The notes under the pieces were generated by a model. That model was not told the origin of the DNA. It saw only the letters and a program-made list of their open reading frames with translations, and searched no databases. A stretch of 64,000 bases of DNA, taken from Crotophaga sulcirostris. Lineage: Eukaryota > Chordata > Aves > Cuculiformes > Crotophagidae. Below are positions 27,226-38,241 of the stretch, in pieces. The stretch is from assembly GCA_013397455.1 (NCBI GenBank), contig VYZB01000523.1:52507-116506 (forward strand). Direction: 5' to 3'. Every line of letters starts with the position of its first letter. Position 1 is the first letter of the stretch. The position numbers were made by a program, and so were the translations under genes.

Positions 27226-27275
27226 TACATATATATGTGTGCGTGTGCGTGTATAAAATAATATATAAATAATAT
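27226..27275. repeat. Mixed AT / GT-GC alternating purine-pyrimidine tract
   Basis: TACATATATATGTGTGCGTG, TGCGTGTATAAAATAATATA. Alternating pyrimidine-purine steps including CG suggest an old TG/CA microsatellite flanked by AT repeats. Confidence 0.8.
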
Positions 27276-28582
27276 AGAAACAAAATCTGCCATCCTTCTC
27301 CATAACTTCCCACAAGTGTCTCTTCTCCACCACCAGCTAAGCAATTAACATCTGGCAAACTTGACTAGATTTATTCTGAGCTGCCTGATACCATTCTCCT
27401 GGCAAAGACGGGATCTCAGACAAGTGTTATCTGATCTAAAGCCTCCAGATCTTTTCCGTCCTTCCAGCATAGTTAATTTGGCTCATGATTGCTCCTGCCC
27501 TTCTTTCCTAACGATCTCTCAAACACAGGTCAGCATTACAATGCATATTGCCTTGCCCACTGCCAGCTTGGTTGCCTGCTGGCTTTGCCAATCTGATAAT
27601 GCATGCATAAAACACTTCAAACTTTCACCAAATTGACTAAAGTTGCTCATCTTGGAAGGCCCATTCAGAACGTCATTGCTCAAATGGTGGGAATTTCCCT
27701 TTAAATCTACAGCCTATACCCTCTTAAATCTATGGTTCACAGCTCTCTATACTAATTTATACTCATGTATACTCACTTGTACTATTTTTTTCTTATACTC
27801 ACTGTCCTTCACTTTCAGTCACTCTTCTTCTCACTTTTTCCCTTCTGCAGAACTGAGTGTGAGTGAGGCTGCTTTAGACTCTCACAAGATAGGTTTTCCA
27901 GCCTCCTGGTTATTCTGCTAACCCTATGCTGCACCTACTTGCAGTGCAAACAGCTCCCATTTTTTAATTCTTCCTGTGAAGACATAGAGTCATACGTAGC
28001 ATTTCACATGAAGTTTCTCTCACCGGCAGTACAACTACAATGCTCCCCTCTCTCCTGGAAAGGGTTGCACCGATACCGCATCCAACTCAAACTTCCTGTG
28101 ACTCACTACGGCACCCCAGCTTTCACCTCCTCTGAACCCTTCAGCTTCAGTTCATTGCCAAAATGTTTACTATTTCTCCCTAAATGCTGTGAGTTCTTAT
28201 CTTCTGCAGTATTATATTTCGTGTCACTTCTGCTACTGTGATTATTTAATTTTCTTTACGGAGACTGAAATCCTGCTCTTTATGGATAATGTTTCCCAAC
28301 TCCAGGTCATCAGTGTATCCCTACATTGACATTTGGTGAAAATATTAATACAACTTGGTTGTCAGATTTATTTTCATGAAACTGCCAAGAAAACTTGCTC
28401 AAATCTATTATTTCTTATTTTTATTATTGTCTTATTAGCCAGTTCGCTACCCATGTTAAATAATAATTTTAGCGCAATTCAAACATTATGAGAATGGAAA
28501 TTAAAACATTATAAATGCTTAATACATTTGTGAAAGATGAAAAAAAGTGTATTTTCTATCTATAAATACAGATAAATACACC

Positions 28583-28615
28583 ATATATATAAATATATAA
28601 TTACATTACATTACA
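28583..28615. repeat. AT-rich low-complexity tract
   Basis: ATATATATAAATATATAATT followed by two ACATT units. Confidence 0.75.
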
Positions 28616-30644
28616 AAAGGAAACAACCCTGTTAGTCTGTCATGAGTACTTTTTGCTCTTTTTTTTCCTCTTGGTCATTAGCCTGCAGGCATTTAATAAT
28701 TCTTTCCTGCAAAATCTGTACTAAATATTTTTCAGTATTTGAGGCTGGATTAGCAAGGGGGATGATATTAACATCCCATAATACTGCCTTCTTAAATGTA
28801 GGTACCCACACTTGCTGTTCATCAACCACACATAAATTTCCAAAATCAATAGTCTGAATCAAAGTTTTAATAAAAATCATGACCCATGTCTTCATGTGTG
28901 AGTTTGTCTTAGTTTTATGAGATGGAAATGGAGATGAAACAGCTTCTTTCTATGTCTCTTCTAATCCTTCATGTGCCAGCTCTGCCTTCATTAACAAAAG
29001 CAAAAGGAACTGGAACTCCTAATTTGAGGTAGCTGAGGTAAAAATATGTGTTTAAAAAATAATCAAACTTGTAGGCCTTTATGAGCTATTAGGTTTTAAG
29101 TTCTAATAATCCATTCTCCACAGTCTTTAATTCAATCCAATAAAAGAAACAAAAAATACAGTGTCCTTTACTTGGCTAGACTTTACTTTGAGCAGATGCT
29201 GCATTAACACTCCTCTCCTGATAGCGAGGAGAAGACCTCAGACCAGCTATGTCCAACCAAGACCCTCCAAGTCTTTCTGTCACATTTGGCCCATGACTGC
29301 TCCTGTCTCCCTCTCCAAAGAATTCCTTAACTACAAGTTGTATGAATTGCTTTGCCAGATGCCAGTTGCAGTTCCTCCTGTAAAACACATAAATTGATGT
29401 TAATCTCCCATGACATTGGGAGATTACAAATATAATCCCTTCAGGGACAAAAAAATAGAAAACACACTGATTTTTCTCTTCTGTCCTCATATAAAGCCAG
29501 CTACATAGAAGAGAGCACCCAATAGATCTGTTGCCTACTGAGATACATCTGTTCAATCCTCTTTCTGCATTAAATTGCCATAAATTTTTGACTCTATAGC
29601 TATGGCTTGTTAATACTTCCTTCATTCATGGGTTTGGAGACATCTTACTGACCAAACACAGCAAACCCCCCCCTTATTTCCATCTCTTTGGACCAGATCT
29701 AATGCTGAAGACTAAATTAAATAAAAGGGAAAAAATAAAAAAAAACCAACCAGGTATCAAAGAAAGAGAAGTTGCAGCAGCTGAGGACAAAATTCCAAGG
29801 CAGGATTTATCCGATATTACCACAAGAAATTCTGTTAAACTAATAAAATCCGCATGAATACTTTGCAAGGCAAAGACTTGCACAACCTATCAATCAACTG
29901 AGCACCAATCCACCTCTCTGACAACCCACCCCACAGCCTCTGTTTCAAGCTCCCACTCCCCTATCAGGGCAACGTAGTGGACAAGGGCGCTTGGACCCTT
30001 CTTGTTTTCCATGACAGCCTTGTCGCTCAGGACCAGGCCGTTAAAGACGGGCACACACGTGCTCTGCTGCCAGTATTCGCTAGCAAGGACTCAACACGCT
30101 TGCAAACTGACACCCAAAATGATGGCAAATAAACTCTCCAAGACTAAGTTTGGAGTTTTAGAAAGCAGCATCCTTTACTTCAGCACTGGGCGCATGAGGG
30201 AACAATTTCCATCAATCAAGTGTAATGAGGCAAGAGCTGGGGACAGAATATATTTCCCACTTACATGCATACGTATAAATTTCCCCAGAAATCTTACCCA
30301 TATTCTATTATTTTCCAAGGTCTAATTTTAATTTTATTATGAACTTCACAACAGCCAGACCTCTGCTAATTGAAGTGTTAGAGTCAGTTCTCCAACTGAC
30401 CTTGCATTTTAGATAAGGAAAGACAGTATTTTCTGGGAATAGCACTATTAAAAAAAAACAACACACCATCAGAGGAACAGTCTGTATCTGCCTAACTTTC
30501 AAAAAATACAGTTACTTAGGTGGCACTTTACTGATGTTAGTTAGAGACCTAATTCCATAGAAAACTAATTCTACTTTAGCTGAAATCAAAATATTCCACT
30601 TTTTGTAATAGTAACTACTTCTTGTATCAAAGAGAGGAAAACCA

Positions 30645-30725
30645 GGGCTGCTGAAAGTTAGCGAGCTCAGCACCCTTTCTTGGGGGTGCCCAGTGCCTCT
30701 GAAGATCAGGCCCTCGGATACTCGC
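30645..30725 (+). repeat. Probable old sauropsid dispersed repeat
   Basis: GAGCTCAGCACCCTTTCTTG, GGGGTGCCCAGTGCCTCTGA, AGATCAGGCCCT resembles the gtgctcagcacctctgaaaatcaggccc block of the same old repeat suspected at 19300-19570. Only this block is convincing. Confidence 0.4.
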
Positions 30726-33700
30726 TACTGAAGACCCATGAATAGACCTTTCTCTCTGCCCTTACTGGAGACACTGGCAGCATTGTTAAAGCATAAGGAC
30801 AACCACAACCGGTGTCTAACGTGGCTGAAAATTTGGCAGCGCAGGCCTGGCCTTTTTTGCTTCAGCCTGATCAAATGGCTGCATTGCTCACCGAGTGTGC
30901 AGGGCATGAAAGGATTAGCCGCCCTCCCCCAGCAAGCAGGTGAGCCCAAACCCTTTCCAACTCTCTACATGTCAGTTTACAAGTAAAACATAAGGTATAA
31001 ATGCAGCTATTGTTAAGGTGAAGCAGCCATCCTGGCTGGGGAGTTAGATTAGCAATTTACCCTTTGTAAAAGGATTAGTAGAGCCCTATTGTTTCAGTGT
31101 TTATTTATCAATTTGCATTTTTAAAAGGGGGCATATATCTGACAAGGCCCCACGTCCTCCATGTACCCTGGGCCGCACCGTTTTCCTCCAAATCCCCATT
31201 GCCAGAACCTACCAGAGTATCGTATAGACCAGAAATGGTAGAGAAACCAAACCTACTGCACTGCTACTGCTCACACAACAACATTGTGTTGGGCTGGCCA
31301 CATTCGTGAGTCTTCTAGCTGAGAGCAACTGCTGAGTTGATCTATGTAGATCAAACACTTGAACTGGTTTTCCGCTTTTCCTCAGATAGCTGAGCTGAAT
31401 GCACAGATATTTACAGTCCATTTTCTGTCTTTCTAAGCACATTCCCTGAAGCACCCAGGTTGAGTCAGGTTGCTGCCTTACATGAATCACAAGCACCAAA
31501 GCAATGAAGATGAAGCATCTCCATAATTAGCATCAATTTCACACTTGCAGTCTTCAAAGCCCCTCAAATAATTCATCCAGCTTTCACCAGGCTCACAAAT
31601 ATTTGGTGTTTTCACTGATGAGAGTGGTGGTGGAGAAGTTACTGGACTCATTAAGTGCAGAGGTTAGCACCAAGGCAGCAGTTCTTGGTATCCCAGCACC
31701 TCCAGCTCCTCAGCTTAGGTCGTATTGGGCGCTTACATGGTGTCTTTGGGCACCTTGTAAATGAGTATTTATTGCTGTAAGGCCTAGTTCAGTCTCTGCG
31801 TGTCACAGGGTCTCCTCACCAGAGTTCAAGTTGAGGGAAGAGGTTTCACACAGAGCCATTCGCAGCATAGGAGAGGGGGAGCGCCGCTCGCCCCAGCAAA
31901 CTCCACCAGGAAGCCAGGCTGGCCATTTGGCAGACAACAGCTGTTTGGTTGGATTAGGTAAAAATTCCTTCATTAGAGGGAACAGGGATGTTTTGGAGGT
32001 GAGGGGGAGAGCAGATTTTTTAATTAAAGTGACGCCAGTGCATTTGTGGTCTGGTGCAGCCCCACACCCTGCGTTTTCATAAGGCAGCGATTTAGGAAGC
32101 TGTTCTTTTAAACCAGAAAAACAGTTTAGAAGACGAACAAGCATCCAGCTGTGCTAAATTACTTTCCCCACTCCCCCAGGACCCAGCAGCAAACTGTAGC
32201 TTGTATTTTACAGGCATATGATTTATTTATGTGGAGTAACACACAGGTATTGGTTTTGACCCATAAAACCCCTCTATGGCTGGAAGCCTACACATCCAAA
32301 AGCCTTCTCCCAGCCCAGGCTCCACCACCACAGCTGTGCTGGAGCAGGACCTCCATTCACGAAAGGGGGAGAAGCAACTGCAGGGTGTTCTCTGCCTTTT
32401 TGTAACTCCTTCCACCCACCCATTTCTTTTCCTTTTTCCCAAGCAATTCTGGTTTGTTGATCGTCAGCCATTTCGAACAGGCAATTCTTTTTTCCTGGTC
32501 ACGGGGGGAATGAGGAGCCTCTGGTGGGACACACTGTAAAGATCTTAAAATATGTTCTGTGTTGCTGGCTTATTATAGATACTCTGATTCATGACTGAAA
32601 AGGGAGACCACAAGTGGTCTCGATTAAGGACATGAATTTAGGAATCATCAAGAAGCACATAAGCAATAGGTATTCTGCTCCGAGGATTGTACGTAAATAT
32701 TTAATAAAACAAACCACACAAAAGGAAGAGGAGAGTGGTGTTTCAAATGCAAGGGACAGGCCCTGTCCCACAGAGCTTACAATTTACATTTAGATTAGCA
32801 CAAGTAGCAGTAACATTGCAGGGAAGGTGGATAAGGTTACAAAAACAAAACTTTGTGGCTGGCCTGCATTGTAATTTCACTAATTAGAAAAAATGAAATG
32901 TTTCTAGTTAATAAATCATCGCTATTGACGTTTCCATAAATTTGAGGGAGGTACACAAATACCTGTGGGATAAGTTCTTTGATTGGATTTAGCCACTATA
33001 CTCTCTAGAGCAACAGTTTTCAATCAACAGTCCTTGAGGTCTGCTTTAAAGATATGTGAAAGCTATCTTAAGAAGAAACAAACCTATTCCCTAAACTTAC
33101 ATTCGCTGTATATCCCTGAATATCTCTGGTGGGCAGGAAAGAACAAATCATGTAATATTGGAAGCAATTGCTTTGGAATGACAGATGGGGAGAAGATTTT
33201 TTCCTCTTCTTTCTTGACTGAGAAACATCCTCTCAGACAAGGGCTGGCAATCTCCCAGTGCATGGAGCTACTAACCTCTATAGGATCTGGACTAAGAAGG
33301 CTAGCCACGGGTGAGCTTTAAAGTGCCTGTAAACACCAACCTACATATGGATACCAAAAATGTATGAATAAGTCTCCTCAACAGACCTGCAGAAGCCTCA
33401 GTCATCCTTTAGACCAGACCAGTGTGGCTGTTACCAATAAATATCTAATCATACCTCAACATAGCAACAACCCACACACATTCATATATCACCAGGTGCC
33501 ATGGCTACAGCATAACACACCGCAGCAAAGCAATGGCACCACCAGCACCGTACTTTTATCAGCGTTCTATGCACCTCCCTTCACAAGGCAGCAGCATGCT
33601 CTGGGAAGGTGGTGGTGTTGGCACACGCAGTTATTCACCGCTTTTCCCATAACAGGGCCCCTCATCTTTCTGATTAGCCAAAGTTCCCTCTCAATGAAGG

Positions 33701-36700
33701 AAGAAGTGGATGCAACCCACCAATAACTCTTGACAGTCCTCCAAAGGATGACAATATCAGCCTAAGATCCCTCTGTGAAGACAACTGCCAAGAACTGCAA
33801 TGAAGTGTAATTTCTGTCTAGCTCAATGTTCAAGGTTTGATACCATAGGTGGAAAGACTTCTGGGCATGGCTAAAATGAGAGCTGCATGAACACAACTGA
33901 ATATATTGCCCAATCCAAAGAAGAGAAAGAAAAAGTCAATTACTCAGCACTAAGAATGCCTTCCCATTCCACTAGTTTAGAAACAGTCCAGTGACCTCTT
34001 CATATTGTTAACGTTTATGCCAGTTTATTTTTCTATACTGGATTATAATCAGATTTTTCAGCCTAATCAATACTCTACTCCCATAAACTTTATGGATTTA
34101 TGTGAGGAAATAAAAATCAATATATATTCAAAACCAGATAAGCTTTTAGATGGCAACCACATTCTGGCACTTCAGCAGAATTTGTGTAAGCACATTTGTC
34201 TGGGATGGGACTTCTGCACGGAAACTGCTCCAAAGATATCTTTCACTGCCACACCTCAGATTCCCTTTCCACACCCTACCAAAATTGTTCACTGAGTGAA
34301 TGAGGCTTTCTGAATTCAGCAGTTGACTGGAATCAAGACATTTTCTATTTTAATTCAAAAAATACCAAAAGGCAAAAGACTTATGGTTTTAGAACCCCAG
34401 CAGTTGACTGCTTCAAGAAGAACAAGGGGTTGAGAACCACTTCTTGTTTGTCTAGTTTTAAGGCAAGCAGATGGAAGAGACGTTGTTAGAAGAAACAAAC
34501 CAAAAAAGATTCTAGCAAAAATAATAGAAAATCTTCAATTTGCATGAAGGTTTCTTAGAGATACCCAAATCAGAAGATGGAGTTGTCCAAATAAGTTTCC
34601 TTCAGAAATGTAGGCAGACAGATGGCACTACTGTGTACAGCCTTCAGCAAAACCTACATTTTTGTTGTTTGTCTGCTCAGCACGTTAGAGAAATGACTCT
34701 TTTAATCTCTTTCTGGAGCCCATAGATGTTCTGCAGTGATAATAAAGAACAGAACACGGAAAGCAGAATGTTGTGTCCATGAAGGTCTAACGCGCAAGAC
34801 TGAAGGGACACAATGGACTCCACTCAGCTATATTGCAGGGATCCTGCCAGCACAAAACAGCAATTCCGCTTAAAAAATACTGTACTACTAGATGACCAGG
34901 GAGTATTTCATGGTCAAGGCTAAATGGACACCAGCACACCAGGTAGAATAGCTTCATCCCAGGCAAATATTCTAGGGAGTATGATGACTACTGTTTAAAG
35001 GTAAACAGATAGAGTGAATTGATAAGGCAAGGGTCAACAATTGGTTCCGATACAAAACATTTCACAAAAGGCAGAAGAGATCATGCTACAGTAGCTTTTA
35101 TTGCAGAAATCAGTAGGCCAGCTCAGCTATTCATAAGTATTATAACTACAAGTACCTCACACTTAGGCCAGCCAGCATAGAGCTAAAATGGAATCATATA
35201 ACAAATTAGTGTTAATAAGCAAACAATCATTAGGAGTGTTAACAAGTGATGGTGGAGAGGTTGTTTTTCATTTTATTACTGATCTCTAGTAAGTATTATT
35301 ATCCTCATAGAATAACATTTTATTATGAAATGCACAGCATTAAAGCCTTTGATAGTCCAATGCTTGCCAGCAGCAGCTGAATTGTAAACAAAGTGAAAGA
35401 ATCATTTCTGAAATGCCATCAGCCATCAGTATTCACAAAGTTTACACGATGCAGAAGGCCAACAGGCTGCAGCATAAATAACAGGAATTTACTATGACCT
35501 GGGGATCTAAGAAATCATTTGAATATTCAGTTTCTTCCCATTTTTCAAAGGAGCCTGAACACACATGCTTAATCTCAATTGATTTGTGCCTGAACTAGGG
35601 TCTTGAATCTGTTAGATATTTTCAGTTCTTTTTAGCTAAAAGATTCCTTCAACATTTGCCTCTTTTATAATACAGCAAACAGCTGCAACTAATCATTTTT
35701 CATTATGGTTTTGCATATCTGTTTTGTTTTACGACAAATTTTACTTAAAACAACAAAAATGGAACTGAGCAACTTCTGTTTACTGTAGAAACGAGACTTT
35801 TCTGAAGACTGGCAGAATTGGGCATGGTATCAGATACAATTAGGACAATGGGTTCATTTTAAACTATAGCTAGGAAAAGGACATGGGTTGAGAAAAAGCC
35901 AAACACTTTGAAATGAAGGAGCGTACAAGACAGGACAAAGAAAGACTTAATCTTCACCTACTTTCTAGTACTGTTCATCATAATCTGAAAATTATTGACA
36001 CACTTTATGTAACTATTTATCACAATCATTTCTTCAGCTTTCACATACAATCAAAGCAATAAACCAATAGGGTTTATATTTCTGTGTTGCAAATATGTAG
36101 TCTCCATCTATCAGGAAAAATGGCAATGGGAGCTCAGCCAATAATGTCCTATCTCAGAACTGAATAGCACCAAGCACCTTCTGAGCTACTTTCAGCAGTA
36201 GCACAACACAGCAGATGAAGTGCACACAAGCCACTTTAATATCATGTGTAAGCTAAACCGAGGAAAGTTTACTGAATTATTAAATAAGCAATTATGATAA
36301 CATAAGATATTAAATACAGAAAGGATTGTGTCAACCCAGCCATTAATTTGGGGTGGTTTTTTCAGTTCTTTCCCACAGAAATATTAGAAATACTAAAGCA
36401 AGCACAATGCCTTTCCTTCCTACATGTACCTCTTTCCTCAAAAGTTGGCTAAAATCAGTGAAGAAAGGAAAAAAATAACATAATGCAGTAAAGTCCTACT
36501 AGGGAATAGGGTTTTAATGAACACACAAAGCAACTAGGTGACATCTTTATCAGCCCTCATAAACCTTGATTGAATACACAGCGATAAGGCCTGTTTAAAC
36601 TGTCATCCTCACGATAACATAGGCAGAGACAACGTGGGCCTTAGCAACGACCTGTGTAAGAGAGGCCCTTCCAAAAGTGCAGGCACCGTTAGGTAATGTA

Positions 36701-37609
36701 TATCATGTAAACAGTTCAAAGCTTGCGCGGCTGGTTTGTTTGTGCGACGGTGGGAGGTGGAGGGCTGGCCAGGAGGGTATAAGCACATCTTCTCGCAGCA
36801 CCAGCTTGAAAGGGCATTTGCTTCAGACCTGGTCTGGTTTTGAGGATGGCGAGCTGTCTGGAACAGCTGGGTGCTTTGAATCAGAGGGACCTTTAGCATT
36901 TAGATTTGCAAACAGCAAGAATTTCATATAAGTTGTTTTAAAGGATTCAAGGAAAGCCTGCTGTGAGTTTTTTCTTTTTCTTGAAACCAGCATCATATTT
37001 GAGGTGCGTAACACTCATCACGAGGAAGCAAGTGGGCATTTTGGGCCAGAATGACAACAGAAGTTGGCAGCGACGTGACTTCTTACACCAGAGGATCTGG
37101 CTCTGGTCATCTGGGATATTTATTTCAAAAAAATAATAATAAAGTGTTCAAACCTTTTTTAAGCATCTCCAAGAAATATCTTGCAATGGTAACACAGAAA
37201 TTAGAGATTGCTCTTACAATATGCGCTTCTGTCTAACACACAACAGCAGTGCTGCTGTTTTTTTCTTCTAAACAAAAATAATGGTGCAATACAGATGTTC
37301 TTTGTATCAGTTTTGAAACTACTGAGGCAGTTTCTTTCCATAAGGCTCTGGTACTCAAAAAAACCTTTCCCCAGTCAAATCTGCTATTTTTCTCTCACCC
37401 AAACACCCATTCTGGTCAACTTGAACAGAGCCTATTAATGACTGTTAGTAAGCAAGATTTAATTTCTCGATTTTTCTGTATTTATTTCAAGATTAAAAAA
37501 AAAAACAAACCCAAACCACTTAAACTTCTTTCTCCTAAAAATGTTCTTCCCTCACTCCAATGCTTGCAGCGACACCCACTGGCTGTGGCAGGCCCGAGTT
37601 TTAGAGTCA
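30726..37609. other. Intergenic, no supported gene
   Basis: No recognisable coding sequence. It contains the old repeat at 32.7 kb, a possible hAT terminal fragment near 34.4 kb (GGGGTTGAGAACCACTT), and an isolated CpG-containing TATA-like site near 36.78 kb. The 34.4-36.5 kb part is AT-rich with nothing identifiable. Confidence 0.6.
32735..32830 (+). mobile_element. Ancient amniote interspersed repeat remnant
   Basis: GGGACAGGCCCTGTCCCACA, GAGCTTACAATTTACATTTA is a near match to a repeat segment common across sauropsids and mammals (caggccctgccccaaagagcttacaatctaa), normally part of old MIR/L3-type elements. GACAGGCCCTGTC is also a short palindrome. The rest of the element is not recognisable. 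Confidence 0.5.
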
Positions 37610-38104
37610 TGACTAAAATGCTTCAGCACGCTGACAAGATCACTGAAACAGAAAGTCAAAACATTCTCCCCTACGGAGAGAGACTGAGAGAGCTGGGGTT
37701 GTTCAGCTTGGAGAACAGAAGACTCCAAGAAGACCTTATTGCAGCCTTTCGATACTTAAAGGGGGCTTATAAGAAAGATGGGGTAAAACTTTTTAGCAAG
37801 GCCTGTAGCAACAGGACAAAGGGTGATGGTTTTAAACTAAAAGAGGAGAGGTTTAGATTAGATATTGGGAAGAAATTTTTTTTGCTGAGGGGGGTGAGGC
37901 ACTGGAACAGGTTGCCCAGAGAGGTGGTGGATGCCACATCCCTGGAAACATTCAAGGTCAGGTTGGATGGGGCTCTGAGCAACCTAATGTAGTTGATGCC
38001 CCTGTTCACAGCAGGGAGGTGGGACTAGATGGGACAGGACATTGTAGGTTGAGCTTCATGGTCCCTTCCAGTCCAAACCAATCTATAAATCTATTATTCT
38101 ATGA
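37610..38104 (+). mobile_element. CR1 LINE 3' fragment with open ORF2 C-terminus
   Basis: This is a 5'-truncated CR1 on the plus strand. From about 37612 to the stop at 37990-37992 one frame is open for roughly 125 codons and shows CR1 ORF2 C-terminal motifs: YGERLRELGLFSLENRRL, DLIAAFRYLKGAYKKDG, RHWNRLPREVVD and FKVRLDGALSNL. The 3' untranslated part ends CTATTATTCTATGA at 38104, the usual CR1 tail. Between ACTAGATG and GGTCCCTTCCAG, where related copies have about 9 bases, this copy has about 28 different bases. The reverse-transcriptase portion is absent, so it is a non-functional relic. Confidence 0.9.
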
Positions 38105-38180
38105 ACATTGCTGCCAAAACGCTGTCATTTTGTCAGCTAACTTAATATTAACATTCAGTAACTGTATGTCATACAGTTTT

Positions 38181-38241
38181 CTTCCACTAATAGCTTTAAT
38201 AAGTACATATCTTCCCACTAATAGCTTTAATAAGTACATAA
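38181..38241. repeat. Two-copy tandem duplication (about 30 bp)
   Basis: CTTCCACTAATAGCTTTAAT, AAGTACATAT (38181-38210) is followed directly by CTTCCCACTAATAGCTTTAA, TAAGTACATA (38211-38240). The two units differ by one inserted C. A recent slip or short duplication in AT-rich DNA just downstream of the CR1 copy. Confidence 0.9.

Larger units (their letters stand above)
19571..30644. other. Intergenic, no supported gene
   Basis: Unique-looking DNA with simple repeats at 21.7, 25.5, 27.2 and 28.6 kb and a perfect 10-bp-arm hairpin at 29401-29426. No CR1 tail, ERV motif or coding domain was recognised in these 11 kb. Confidence 0.65.

Noticed and set aside
32983..34440. Possible ancient full-length hAT between a CAACAGTTTTCAATC-like end at about 33.01 kb and GGGGTTGAGAACCACTT at about 34.42 kb
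   Set aside because: The right end resembles the known hAT terminus (GGTTGAGAACCACTG), but the left end is weak, no 8-bp duplication was found and no transposase homology is visible between them.
37438..37611. Upstream extension of the CR1 open frame from an ATG at 37438
   Set aside because: The first 55 or so codons are AT-rich flank (poly-K/N stretch), not CR1; the frame is open by chance before the element begins.
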